A stretch of 64,000 nt of DNA from Planctomycetota bacterium. Lineage in GTDB: Bacteria > Planctomycetota > Phycisphaerae > UBA1845 > UTPLA1. Shown in pieces: positions 15,711 to 24,448 of this stretch. The translations under genes were made by a program, and so were the position numbers. The stretch spans positions 1-64,000 of the forward strand of contig JAATGM010000060.1 of assembly GCA_015654675.1 (NCBI GenBank). The letters are read 5' to 3'. The stretch's first letter is position 1. The number at the start of each line of letters is the position of its first letter. The notes below the pieces were generated by a model. It was not told the DNA's origin. It did no database searches and saw nothing but the letters and a program-made list of their open reading frames with translations.

Positions 15711-16019
15711 ATTGGTGCCAGGCCCTACGACGGCGGCTCGTGCGGCGGGTCCTCGTTCGTCCGCACGGACCGCGGATCGTTTTTGTTCAGAGCATGTCTC
15801 GTCCGGGATTGACTTCGCTGACCGGCGTCGGGAGGAGGATAATATGAACGAGACCAAGGCTCGCAATAAACCCGACGTGTCGGCAGCCGGCTGACCCCGC
15901 CAGGGGGGGCCAGATTGGATTCCGGACGCGGGACGCTCTGAAGCTCGGATTCCCGCGATTCCTTGCCACCCCCAGAATAGGGCGACCCAAAGTGTCCGCC
16001 CATCTTTGGGGCTGGATGG
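15711..16019. other. Intergenic region upstream of kinase
   Basis: Holds the kinase promoter (15839-15866, minus strand). On the plus strand GGAGGAGG at 15831-15838 precedes an ATG at 15844 that opens only 16 codons, to 15894. From about 15895 to 16019 I see G+C-rich sequence with imperfect repeats of GGATTCC and CCCGCG but no gene. Confidence 0.5.
15839..15866 (-). promoter_or_regulatory. Sigma-70-type promoter for the kinase gene
   Basis: On the minus strand TTGCGA (15866-15861), a 16-base spacer and TATTAT (15844-15839). The transcript would begin near 15832, about 120 bases before the 15710 start, and this rules against a start as far up as 15866. Confidence 0.45.
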
Positions 16020-17288
16020 TCAGGCGGCTGACGTGGGGGGCGTGAGGGGCAGGGCTTCGACGGCCTTTAACTCGGGGAATTCGTCGTCTTTGGAGGTAGG
16101 TCCGAGTTCGGCTACGCGGCGGCCCGCAGGAAGGACGCGGCTCTGCCAGGAGCTGATTGCCTTGTTGTAGCTGGTCGTGGCGCGTTGCAGGTTTTCTCCG
16201 ACGTTTGAGAAGTGCTCGGCGTACTTCACGATGCGCTCGAAGAGTTCGCGGGCGGCGTCGGCGATTTGCTGGGTGTTGGCGGCGACTTCCTGCTGTTGCC
16301 AAGTATAGGCGACCGTTTGCAGGAGGGCGATCAGCGTGGTCGGCGTGGCGAGGATGACGCGGCTGCGGATGCCGTCTTCGATCAGCTCGCGGTCGTTTTC
16401 AAGCGCGGCGCTGAAGAACGATTCGCCGGGAAGGAACATGACGACGAAGTCGGGAGTTTCGTCGAACTGATTCCAGTACGCCTTGCTTGAGAGGGATTGC
16501 ATGTGTCCGCGGACTGCGCTGGCGTGCTTTTGCAGGGAGAGTTTGCGTGTGTCGTCGTCGGTGGCTTCGGTGGCATTGAGGTAATCGAGCAGCGGGGTTT
16601 TCGCGTCGACCACGACTGTGCGGCGGCCCGGCAGAGTTACGGTCATATCGGGGCGACGGCGGCCTTCGTCGGTGTCGGTTGAGGGCTGGGCGATGAAGTC
16701 GCAGTGGGCCGACATGCCGGCGAACTCGACGACGCGCTGCAGCGTGATTTCTCCCCAGCGGCCGCGGACCTGCGGGGCACGCAGGGCGGTCACCAGCTTC
16801 ATGGTCTGGTCTTGCAGCTTCTGGTTGGCGGCGCCCATCAGGTCGAGCTGCGTTTTGATGCCCTTGTAGGCCCCCTCGCGAGTTTTCTCGAGTTCGTTGA
16901 TCTGCTTTTCGTACTTCTCCAGGGCTTCCTTGAGTGGTTTGACTTTTTCCTCGGTTTGTTTTGCGAATGATTCGGTGTTGCTTTTGAGGGCTTCGGCGGA
17001 CAGTGCGGTGAAGGCGTCTTTCAGTTTCTTTTCGGCTTCTGACAGCAGCGAACGCTGTTCGGCAATCGAGTCCTGCGACGCTTTCAGTCGCGTCTCGGCG
17101 GCCACGCGGCGCTGCTGTTCGTCGGCGAGTGTTGTTCTGAGTTGCGCGAGGTCCTGCCCCAGGCCGTCGGTTTGTCGGCGCAGCTCTTCCATTCCGCCAG
17201 CCAGCGTGCGGCTGCGGCTGGTGGCCCAGAGCCACGCCACCAGCGCGCCGATCAGCAATCCGACGAGAAAGAACACCGCTTCGAGCAT
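16020..17288 (-). CDS. rmuC: DNA recombination protein RmuC
   Basis: A 422-residue protein of the expected RmuC layout: N-terminal membrane segment (VFFLVGLLIGALVAWLWA), a long coiled coil (about 30-150) and a C-terminal nuclease-like domain. Family hallmarks are visible: APQVRGRWGEITLQRVVEFAGM, PDMTVTLPGRRTVVVDAKTPL, ADVVMFLPGE-type FVVMFLPGESFFSAAL, and ILATPTTLIALLQTVAYTW. RmuC restrains inversion at short inverted repeats and in some bacteria contributes to phage defence. It follows mlaD on the same strand by 45 bases and could be co-transcribed with the mla genes. Confidence 0.95.
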   Translation of the reverse strand: MLEAVFFLVGLLIGALVAWLWATSRSRTLAGGMEELRRQTDGLGQDLAQLRTTLADEQQRRVAAETRLKASQDSIAEQRSLLSEAEKKLKDAFTALSAEALKSNTESFAKQTEEKVKPLKEALEKYEKQINELEKTREGAYKGIKTQLDLMGAANQKLQDQTMKLVTALRAPQVRGRWGEITLQRVVEFAGMSAHCDFIAQPSTDTDEGRRRPDMTVTLPGRRTVVVDAKTPLLDYLNATEATDDDTRKLSLQKHASAVRGHMQSLSSKAYWNQFDETPDFVVMFLPGESFFSAALENDRELIEDGIRSRVILATPTTLIALLQTVAYTWQQQEVAANTQQIADAARELFERIVKYAEHFSNVGENLQRATTSYNKAISSWQSRVLPAGRRVAELGPTSKDDEFPELKAVEALPLTPPTSAA

Positions 17289-17333
17289 GGCGAACTATCG
17301 GCCTCCAACCATGAAGCCATGATAGCCGCGCGG

Positions 17334-18383
17334 CTAGAACACGCGATACTTCAGCTCGCCCTTCTTCATCAGTGAGAGGATTTCGCGGATTTCGTCGATG
17401 GCTTTCGAGAGCCGGTCGGTCGTGAGCACCATCGACTCGTAGAGCCGGTTGTCGTTGAGGAAGAGGCCGGCTGTTCCTTTGCCTTCGTTCATCAACACGA
17501 ATGTTTTCTGGGCGGTGGTGAGCAGGCGGTCGGCCGAGTCGGCCACGTCGGCGAGTTTTCGGCTGCTGGTGTCGACGTTTGTCTTGACGGTGTCGAGGGT
17601 CTGGTCCCACTTGACGAGCGAGCCGCGAAAGTCTCTGGTCAGCAATGCAAACTCGTCACTTGTGCGGCGCACGTTTGCCATCGTGGCCGCGAAGTTTTCC
17701 TGGTTGTGCGGGTCGGAGACAATCATGTTCAGGCCTTTGAGGGTTGTGTCGAGGCGCTGCACGGCCGTGTAGAGGTTGGCGGTGAGTTGTTGGGCCTTGT
17801 CGCGATCGACGTCATCGATTGAGCGGACGTCGAGCAGGCGGTGCATGTCGGCAGCGACTGGCGTCAGGGCGTCGGCCAGCCGGCCGATTTGTTCGGTGGC
17901 GGTGGTGAGCGTCGTTTGCATTTGCGGCGGCAGGAGCTGGTCGAGCATTGGAACGAGATCGCCCAGGACTTCGCCCGATCCGTTTCGTGGCAACTCGGGG
18001 TTGTTGGCGATGTCTTTCGTCACGATCAGTTGGAGTGCCGGTCGTCCGAATCCCATGAGTGATGTCAAGACCTGGGCCTTGGTTCCGTGCGGAAGACCGT
18101 AACTGCCCTCGATTGCGACGGCGACGATGAGCCCATCCGCGGGTCGCTTCGGATTGCGGAAATCGATTGAGGTGGTCTGGCCGACGCGTTTTCCGTTGAG
18201 CGTTACCGCGGTGCCTTCGCGGAGGGCGGTTGTCGCGCCTTCGGGGAAGATGACATTGACCTTGTAGGTTTTGGCGGACAGGAAGGTGAGGACGTCGCCG
18301 AACATCAACACCAGAATCACGAGCACGCCGAGGCCGCCGAGGGCAAAGAGTCCCACGATCACATTTTGCCTGCGTTCGTTCAT
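17334..18383 (-). CDS. mlaD: MlaD-family (MCE domain) phospholipid-transport protein
   Basis: A 349-residue protein with one N-terminal transmembrane helix (VIVGLFALGGLGVLVILVLMF) and an MCE domain (about 38-125: YKVNVIFPEGATTALREGTA, NGKRVGQTTSIDF), then a long helical C-terminal region containing the pattern seen in MCE proteins (LDTVKTNVDTSSRKLADVA). MlaD hexamers bind lipid between inner and outer membrane; the long helix suggests a larger YebT/LetB- or Mce-like needle than E. coli MlaD (183 aa). ATG has AAAGGA seven bases upstream. Third gene of mlaE-mlaF-mlaD; mlaB and mlaC are not adjacent. Confidence 0.92.
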   Translation of the reverse strand: MNERRQNVIVGLFALGGLGVLVILVLMFGDVLTFLSAKTYKVNVIFPEGATTALREGTAVTLNGKRVGQTTSIDFRNPKRPADGLIVAVAIEGSYGLPHGTKAQVLTSLMGFGRPALQLIVTKDIANNPELPRNGSGEVLGDLVPMLDQLLPPQMQTTLTTATEQIGRLADALTPVAADMHRLLDVRSIDDVDRDKAQQLTANLYTAVQRLDTTLKGLNMIVSDPHNQENFAATMANVRRTSDEFALLTRDFRGSLVKWDQTLDTVKTNVDTSSRKLADVADSADRLLTTAQKTFVLMNEGKGTAGLFLNDNRLYESMVLTTDRLSKAIDEIREILSLMKKGELKYRVF

Positions 18384-18428
18384 TGCGGGTTCCTTTCGAT
18401 CCGGCCGCGGGCGGCGGACGGGGGCAAA

Positions 18429-19262
18429 TCAGTCTTCGAGCGCTGCCAGGTCTTCCGGGGACGCGCGGCCGTCGACGAAGCGGCGGATGCGGGGATCGTC
18501 GGTCGTTTTGAAAAATTCGGGCGGTCCGTCGGCGATGATCTTGCCGCGTTCGAGCATGACGATTCGGTCGCCGACTTTGTAGGCGCTGGTCATGTCGTGC
18601 GTGACCACCACGCTCGTTACGCCCAGCTCGCGTTGTAACTTGAGGATCAGTTCGTTGATCACGTCGGATCGCACCGGGTCCAGGCCGGTTGTCGGTTCGT
18701 CATAGAGAACGACGTCCGGCTCGAGGGCGATAGCGCGGGCGAGGGCCACGCGTTTTTTCTGGCCGCCTGAGATCTGGGCCGGACGCTTGGGCTGGAGGCC
18801 CTCGAGGCCGACCATTCGCAGCTTCTCGGCGACGATGGTTTCGATTTCTTCCTTCGATTTGTTGGTGTGCTCAGTCAGCGGAAAGCCGACGTTTTCGCCG
18901 ACTGTCAGCGAATCGAACAAGGCACTCATCTGGAACAGGAAGCCGAATCGCTGGCGATGGACCGCGAGGTCGGATTCGGGCAGATCGTCGATGCGCTTTC
19001 CGTTGAAGAACACTTCGCCGCGATCCGGTCTTAACAACAAAATGATGTGCTTAAGCAGCACGCTCTTTCCGGTGCCCGACTCGCCGATGACCACGGTCGT
19101 CTTGCCCTTTTCGAGGGCGAGCGACACGCCGGCGAGGACGCGCAGCGAACCAAAGCGCTTGTAGACGTTGCGCAGCTCGATCATGGCCGGTTCGCTGTTC
19201 GGCGTGTGTATAGCCGGCCGGGTTTGTTCGCGGGGATCAGTCATCGTCTTCAGGATGGACAC
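18429..19262 (-). CDS. mlaF: MlaF-type ABC transporter ATPase
   Basis: A 277-residue ATPase that powers the MlaE permease in the inner membrane. Walker A is GESGTGKSVLL, signature ISGGQKKRVALARA, Walker B VVLYDEPTTGLDP, H-loop VVVTHDM. The first about 26 residues before MIELRNVYKRFG are an extension. GTG at 19262 is chosen because GGAG lies five bases upstream; ATG codons at 19244 and 19184 are alternatives. It begins 15 bases after mlaE. Confidence 0.93.
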   Translation of the reverse strand: MSILKTMTDPREQTRPAIHTPNSEPAMIELRNVYKRFGSLRVLAGVSLALEKGKTTVVIGESGTGKSVLLKHIILLLRPDRGEVFFNGKRIDDLPESDLAVHRQRFGFLFQMSALFDSLTVGENVGFPLTEHTNKSKEEIETIVAEKLRMVGLEGLQPKRPAQISGGQKKRVALARAIALEPDVVLYDEPTTGLDPVRSDVINELILKLQRELGVTSVVVTHDMTSAYKVGDRIVMLERGKIIADGPPEFFKTTDDPRIRRFVDGRASPEDLAALED

Positions 19263-19277
19263 GTCCGCTCCGGGATT

Positions 19278-20108
19278 CTAGAGCAGCGAGCGAAAGCCCC
19301 AGATTCGGGTGGAAATCGACTGCAACAACACGGAGATGAAGAAGTCCATGACCAGGATGGCGACGAAGCTGGCGACGAACGCGTCGGTGCAGGCGCGGCC
19401 GACTCCCTCGGCGCCGGCCCGGCAATGAAAGCCCTTGTAGCAGCTCACTAATGAAAGAACGCCGCCGAAGGCGAAGCTCTTCGCGACGCCGCTGAAAACA
19501 TCAAACGCGCTGACGGCCGATCGCGTGTATTCCCAGTATGGTCCGCTGTCGACGCCGGACATTACCACCGTGACGAGCCAGCCGCCGAGCGAACCCATCA
19601 CGTCGCAATAGAGCGTCAGCACGGGGGTCAGCAGGAAGCAGGCCAGGAATCGGGGAACCACCAAGAAGCGGATCGGATCGGTTCCCATGCTTCGCAGGGC
19701 GTCGATCTGCTCGGTTACGTTCATGGTGCCCAGCTCGGCCGTCAACGAGCCGCCGATCCGGCCGGCGATCATGACGCCGGCGAGCACGGGTCCCAGTTCG
19801 CGCACGACCGAGAGATTGACCACGCCGCCCATCTGCTCTTCGAGGCCGACGGCGCGGAACTGCTCGATGGCCTGAACCGCCAGCACCATGCCGACGAAGC
19901 TGCCTGTGATGAGGATGACAGGGAGGGAACGGACGCCGACGTCCATGCTTTCGGCGAGGACGAGCTGCCAGGTGCGGGCCGAACCGCTGGCGTGCAGGAG
20001 CCATCGAAGCGTCTGGCCGGTGAATTTGAAGAAACGACCGAAGTCCGCCAGCGCGTCAAGCGTGTGGTCTCCGGTGCTGGCGATGAAATTGGCGACACGA
20101 CTCGACAA
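19278..20108 (-). CDS. mlaE: MlaE-type ABC transporter permease
   Basis: A 276-residue integral membrane protein with about five transmembrane helices. Family features: LPVILITGSFVGMVLAVQ, RELGPVLAGVMIAGRIGGSL, AELGTMNVTEQIDALRSMG and the C-terminal GVGRACTDAFVASFVAILVMDFF. First gene of the mlaEFD lipid-transport operon. The start appears to be TTG, as no in-frame ATG precedes the first conserved helix; the ribosome site is weak. Confidence 0.92.
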   Translation of the reverse strand: MSSRVANFIASTGDHTLDALADFGRFFKFTGQTLRWLLHASGSARTWQLVLAESMDVGVRSLPVILITGSFVGMVLAVQAIEQFRAVGLEEQMGGVVNLSVVRELGPVLAGVMIAGRIGGSLTAELGTMNVTEQIDALRSMGTDPIRFLVVPRFLACFLLTPVLTLYCDVMGSLGGWLVTVVMSGVDSGPYWEYTRSAVSAFDVFSGVAKSFAFGGVLSLVSCYKGFHCRAGAEGVGRACTDAFVASFVAILVMDFFISVLLQSISTRIWGFRSLL

Positions 20109-20191
20109 GGCGACCGTCCCTGTGCCTTATACGCGCCGCGTTTGTAGCCGTTGCGTCGCGGGGTGTCAATTTGGGGGCCGTCCGGCGGGCG

Positions 20192-22252
20192 TCAGAGAGG
20201 CAGATTGGACGGCGGCTTGCTGATGATTGCCGCCGCCTGCCAGTCGTAATGCGATCCGTTACTGTCGATCGACTGGCTGCCGGACGAGATGTTCAGGTTC
20301 CCGTCCAACGGAATCGTGATATTGAACGGGTGATTCTTATACCAATAACTGCCGTAGATTCCCGCACGCTGCACGACGGAATACGGTGGCGGGGCGACAA
20401 AGTTGATGATGCTGCCCCACGTCTCGGCGACGTGATTAACGATCAATTTGTGACTCTCGGGCAAGATCCACGCTCCGGCGCTGAAGTACTCGTCCAGCCC
20501 GTCTGTACTGTCCGGTGCGTACGTCGGTGATACCGCGTTCGGGCTCAACGTGAATTCGCGCGGCGTGGCATCCGTGGTCCAGCCGTGGCCGGTCACCGCG
20601 TCAAAGGAGAACGTCGCCCCGCGCCGTCCCATCGTTTGCTGGCCGCCTTCCGTTACGTTCTTTTCAATCTCATACCGCACCGGCGAGACGTCGGCCCGCA
20701 GTCGATACCGCCATGTCATGTCCCATTCACAATCGCTGCACACCTTGGGCGTGAACGGGTGCCGGCTGCATTTCACCGTCATGTCCCACGCCGAAATCCA
20801 ACGCTGATTGCTCCGCCGTCCGTCCACTTCGACATACACTTCGCCGACGTCGCCGCGTTGCAGTGTGCAATAGATCAGGGTTGGACTCCAGCCCGGCCCC
20901 GACAGCGATCGTTCGCTGCCACCCACAAACACTTTGCCCGGCATATCGCCGAAGTCGCCGGAGAGGATCAGCCGATCGTTTATTTCGTCCACCGCGACTG
21001 CCTCAATCCCCGGCCGAATCTGGCCGCCGGGCGATCCGCGGACCTTGAGTTGCTTCAGCTGCGCCGCGCTCGCCGCGATTGGCTGGCCCCAAAAGTCGAA
21101 GTCAATCGACGTATCGATCGGCTGGCCGTTGCGTCGCCGGACGGTTCGCATCGCCCCCATGACGGCGTCCAAATTGAACGGCCGCTGCGGGGGATTGCGG
21201 ATCGGGCCAACCGAATTTGCTCCGGTGAGGCGATCGAACAGAAACTTCGTCGTCAGGGCCGAGTCGCCGTCATTCGTCGGGGCTGACCAGCCGAGGTAGT
21301 AGTCGGCTCCCTGCATCTGGCATGCGGCCGAGGCGAGATTGTCGGCGCTTGAGCACGCGTCGATGTAGACGATCGAGTGCGGATTAGGCGAGCTGTTGGT
21401 TGATTTGAAGTGCCAGCCCATCCGCGAATCACGAATGAAATTCTCCGTGATCGCTACGTGCCGCTCCAGCGTCGGACGGTTGTTGGGCCCGCGGTTCCAT
21501 TTCCCGACTGCGTACACCAGCCGCCCCGCGCGAAAATCGGGTCGATACTGATTGATAATCTCGTTCGTCAGCGGTGTCGTCGTCCACAGCGCGAAGTGGT
21601 CGAGCCCGTCGATCGCGATCGATGTCGTGGGGGCCGGCGTGTCGACTCCCGGATCGGGATCGGGGGTGATTTGCAATCCGGAAATCGTTCCCAGCCGGAC
21701 GCGCATGCCATGGGTCGACAAATAGAAGATGCCGTCACCGTTGAGACCGATCAGGTTCGGCAGGGATGCTTCCAACTGGCTGATCTGGTAGCCCGAGTTT
21801 TCGATCCACGGCTTGATTTGCGGAATGACGTTGGTGTACCAGTTGCCCATTCCGTTGAGCAGCCGGGCCTTCTTCGGATTCGGAACGCGCGCGCTCGCTT
21901 CCCACGTCGGCTTGGCCCGCGCCGTCGGGGCGTCCGAGACGTCGTCGCTCAGCTCGCCCAAGTCGCGGTTGTTGTAGACGACGAGTACTTCGCCGTCCGC
22001 GAACTTCGCGTAGGCGCCTCCATCGTATTCTTCGGCGAGCGACACACCGGGCATCGCCGAGAGCTCGTTCACGACTCGCGCGATGTCGACCGCTCCGTCA
22101 TCCGCCATCGCAGCATCGACGATGTTCTGTGCCTGCTCAATGTCCGCCAGCCGCTGTTCGTCGTTGACGTCCGAGACCGGCGGCGCGGTTCCGCAGGTAA
22201 TGCCGCTCAGGAGAATGAGTGCTGCGATCAGTGTCAGTGCGAGCCGTGGCAT
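20192..22252 (-). CDS. Lipoprotein with clan CD (caspase-like) peptidase signature
   Basis: A 686-residue lipoprotein (lipobox LLSGITC, Cys20). A hydrophobic strand followed by His-Gly (GIFYLSTHGM, His181) and a second hydrophobic strand followed by Ala-Cys (HSIVYIDACSSAD, Cys300) match the His/Cys dyad pattern of clan CD peptidases (caspase, gingipain, CHAT, clostripain). Downstream, GADYYLGWSAPTNDGDSALT fits the same fold. The C-terminal about 300 residues contain an IPT/TIG-like beta section (LILSGDFGDMPGKVFVGG, with a VDGRRSNQ turn) and further beta strands. Likely surface or periplasmic; substrate unknown. ATG has GGGAGG seven bases upstream. Confidence 0.75.
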   Translation of the reverse strand: MPRLALTLIAALILLSGITCGTAPPVSDVNDEQRLADIEQAQNIVDAAMADDGAVDIARVVNELSAMPGVSLAEEYDGGAYAKFADGEVLVVYNNRDLGELSDDVSDAPTARAKPTWEASARVPNPKKARLLNGMGNWYTNVIPQIKPWIENSGYQISQLEASLPNLIGLNGDGIFYLSTHGMRVRLGTISGLQITPDPDPGVDTPAPTTSIAIDGLDHFALWTTTPLTNEIINQYRPDFRAGRLVYAVGKWNRGPNNRPTLERHVAITENFIRDSRMGWHFKSTNSSPNPHSIVYIDACSSADNLASAACQMQGADYYLGWSAPTNDGDSALTTKFLFDRLTGANSVGPIRNPPQRPFNLDAVMGAMRTVRRRNGQPIDTSIDFDFWGQPIAASAAQLKQLKVRGSPGGQIRPGIEAVAVDEINDRLILSGDFGDMPGKVFVGGSERSLSGPGWSPTLIYCTLQRGDVGEVYVEVDGRRSNQRWISAWDMTVKCSRHPFTPKVCSDCEWDMTWRYRLRADVSPVRYEIEKNVTEGGQQTMGRRGATFSFDAVTGHGWTTDATPREFTLSPNAVSPTYAPDSTDGLDEYFSAGAWILPESHKLIVNHVAETWGSIINFVAPPPYSVVQRAGIYGSYWYKNHPFNITIPLDGNLNISSGSQSIDSNGSHYDWQAAAIISKPPSNLPL

Positions 22253-22437
22253 GTGATAACCTCCCAGCGCCGGCCGAAGAGGACCGCTCCAGCCGCCGCC
22301 CAAGTGTTTGCGTATTCAGTTTATCAGTTTTGGCTGTCGCGGGTCAAACTGCGAGTGGCGAGCGGGGAGTCGATCATTCTCCGCTCATGATTCCTTGATT
22401 GGATGTGCCAGGACCGGACTTGCAATCCAGGGCATCG

Positions 22438-22968
22438 TCACCTGGTCGGCTTGGGAGGCAGGCGCGCGGGGAATTTTTCCATTAGCAGACGCACGCCCTC
22501 TTCCACTTTAGCGGTTCGTTTTTCAGGCGTGTCGGAGTCTTCGAGGCGCGACGTTGCTACTCCGCGCCAGATGAGTTTTTTGGTTCCGATCTCGAGGACT
22601 TCGACGATGAGCGAGCCCTCCTGCGTCATCTCAATGTGGGGATTGGATCGGCTGTCGGCCTTTTCGCGGCGGGTCACGCGATAGCTGATGGCGAAATCGG
22701 GCGGGTCGTTTCCGGCCGGCGAGAAGCCCTTCTTCGCCAAGCCGGCGGTGAGCTTACTTTCGATCAGATCACCGAGGCCTGCGGGATAGTTCTGCTGGGC
22801 CGTGCTCTTTTCGGCCCAGACGTAGTGCGAACCCAACCCTTGGAAGGTGATTCCGGGGCCGTAGGAGCTTGATACGGCCACGTAGCCAGCAGCGCAACCG
22901 GTCAGGCCGAGCAAACCCGTACAGATGAGAACCGCGGACTTAGACACCGATCGTTGCCAAGTGTTCAT
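22438..22968 (-). CDS. DUF4136-family lipoprotein
   Basis: A 176-residue lipoprotein (lipobox GLTGC) of DUF4136 type: TFQGLGSHYVWAE near the N-terminus, DLIESKLTAGLAKKGFSP, PPDFAISYRVTRREK and GSLIVEVLEIGTKKLIWRG in the expected order. The family is common in Bacteroidetes and other Gram-negatives and has no firm function; it probably sits in the outer membrane facing the periplasm. GGGA precedes the ATG closely. Confidence 0.85.
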   Translation of the reverse strand: MNTWQRSVSKSAVLICTGLLGLTGCAAGYVAVSSSYGPGITFQGLGSHYVWAEKSTAQQNYPAGLGDLIESKLTAGLAKKGFSPAGNDPPDFAISYRVTRREKADSRSNPHIEMTQEGSLIVEVLEIGTKKLIWRGVATSRLEDSDTPEKRTAKVEEGVRLLMEKFPARLPPKPTR

Positions 22969-23013
22969 GGTCCCGATGTTAGCCGAGATTTCGCCGCCGG
23001 ACGACTTCGCTGG

Positions 23014-23532
23014 TCAGCCCTTTTTTCGCTTGTACTTGAACGTGCCAACGTGCGACTGGCCGTCTGCTTTCCAGTTCCAGTCCTGCGTGAGGTGATCGGC
23101 GTCGATCAGGGTGAGTTTCAGGCCTTCCATGTGGCCGGCATCGGGTTTGGAGAGGTTTGAGACGTCGACGAACTCGAAATCGAACTCCTTCGGTGCGTCG
23201 CCGGTCGGCTTGCAACGCATGCGCGGCTGGTTACCGGCGCCGCAGTAGTGAGTCGCGAGGAGCGTGTCGCCGTCGAGGTGGTAGACGGTCACCATTTCGG
23301 TGGCGTCGGGCGAGTTGAGGCGCTCGAGCAGGCAGGTGCCGTTCGAGATCAGCTCGTAGGAGAGCTTCACTTTCGCCTTGTCGTAGCGCGTCCCGTCCCA
23401 CTTGCCAACGAGGGTCTTGAGCTTGTCGAAGGCGGCCTCGGCTTTGCTCGGCGTTACTTTTTCCGACGGCTTTTGCTTGCCGCTCATTCCGCAGGCCGAC
23501 AGCAGCGCGATTACCAACATGATTCGCTTCAT
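23014..23532 (-). CDS. Small secreted protein, DUF1579-like
   Basis: A 172-residue protein with a short signal or lipoprotein-like N-terminus (MKRIMLVIALLSACG). The mature part has the shape of a lipocalin-like DUF1579 domain: FDKLKTLVGKWDGTRYD, a strand KVKLSYELISNGTCLLERL, MVTVYHLDGDTLLATHYC, and HVGTFKYKR at the end. The ligand is unknown. AAAGGA lies eight bases before the ATG, which is 31 bases after the stop of the SRPBCC gene; likely third gene of the regulator operon. Confidence 0.75.
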   Translation of the reverse strand: MKRIMLVIALLSACGMSGKQKPSEKVTPSKAEAAFDKLKTLVGKWDGTRYDKAKVKLSYELISNGTCLLERLNSPDATEMVTVYHLDGDTLLATHYCGAGNQPRMRCKPTGDAPKEFDFEFVDVSNLSKPDAGHMEGLKLTLIDADHLTQDWNWKADGQSHVGTFKYKRKKG

Positions 23533-23563
23533 GGTCGTTTTCCTTTGCTCGCCAATTCGCAGG

Positions 23564-24448
23564 TTATCGATCAAACAACTTTGACATCAGGATTTCGTAG
23601 TTGTGCGTCAGCTTCGTTACTTCATCGTCGCTGAGGCCATAGGTTGAGATCCAGAGGTTTGCCTCGGGCTTCATCAGCGGGAAGCAGCCGCTGTCGATGC
23701 GGGCACGCAAGTAGGCGTTGTTCCACTCGGATGCGACGGCGGCGAAGTCTTTCGGTGGATTCCAGAATAATACCGTGCCGGTTATCCGGTCGCCCGCGGC
23801 GGTGCGGATGGTGTAATGGGCGCCCTCCTTCGCGCTATCGAGCGATCCTTCGGCGAGGAGGCCTTCGCGGCCGACCAGTCGGGTCCAGGCCTCTTCCGGG
23901 GAACAGGTGATGAATCGCCGGCAGGTGACGATGTTTCGCGGCTTGCCGCGGTGATGCTCGAGATAGAGCCGCAGGCCGCGCAACTCGGACTCCCAGCCGC
24001 GAACCGTGCCGTCAAACTGGTTGTCCCATGCAGGGTGCGAGCTGAAGCCGGAATGGACGATTCGCAGAACCGTCTTGCCGCCCCTGGCTTCGAGGTAGTA
24101 GTCGCACGCCACCTGGAAGGGGACCGGGAACATTTCCTTGCCGTCCGGGCCTTTGGTGCCGGGCGGGATGGGCTCGCAGTAGATGAGCTTGAGGTGTTTG
24201 TTTGGCTCCCATTCCGCGATGGGGGTCTCGAACTGATATTCATTTTTCCAGGAGGTGAAGATCGCGCCACCCTTGCCCGGCTTCACGCGGGCTTCGAGCG
24301 GAAACCAGCGTGTCAATTCTTCGGCGTCGGTGATGGCCTTCCAGACCTGCTCGATTGGCGCGTCGATCACGATCGAGGTTTCGATGCCGCGCGGCTTATC
24401 GACCGGCGGCGAGGCGGGGCCGGTGTTCGGGGTTGTCGTGGTACTCAC
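23564..24448 (-). CDS. SRPBCC / AHSA1-like domain protein (tandem)
   Basis: A 294-residue protein with a START-like N-terminal domain of the AHSA1/SRPBCC type: IETSIVIDAPIEQVWKAITD, ELTRWFPLEARV, LKLIYCEP and a C-terminal helix WESELRGLRLYLEHHRGKP. A second, shorter domain with ITCSPEEAWTRLVG suggests a degenerate tandem SRPBCC unit. Such proteins bind hydrophobic ligands or act as co-chaperone-like factors. The GTG start overlaps the ArsR-type regulator stop (24445-24448) and has AGGAG seven bases upstream, so the two are coupled; this pairing with an ArsR regulator is frequent. Confidence 0.88.
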   Translation of the reverse strand: MSTTTTPNTGPASPPVDKPRGIETSIVIDAPIEQVWKAITDAEELTRWFPLEARVKPGKGGAIFTSWKNEYQFETPIAEWEPNKHLKLIYCEPIPPGTKGPDGKEMFPVPFQVACDYYLEARGGKTVLRIVHSGFSSHPAWDNQFDGTVRGWESELRGLRLYLEHHRGKPRNIVTCRRFITCSPEEAWTRLVGREGLLAEGSLDSAKEGAHYTIRTAAGDRITGTVLFWNPPKDFAAVASEWNNAYLRARIDSGCFPLMKPEANLWISTYGLSDDEVTKLTHNYEILMSKLFDR

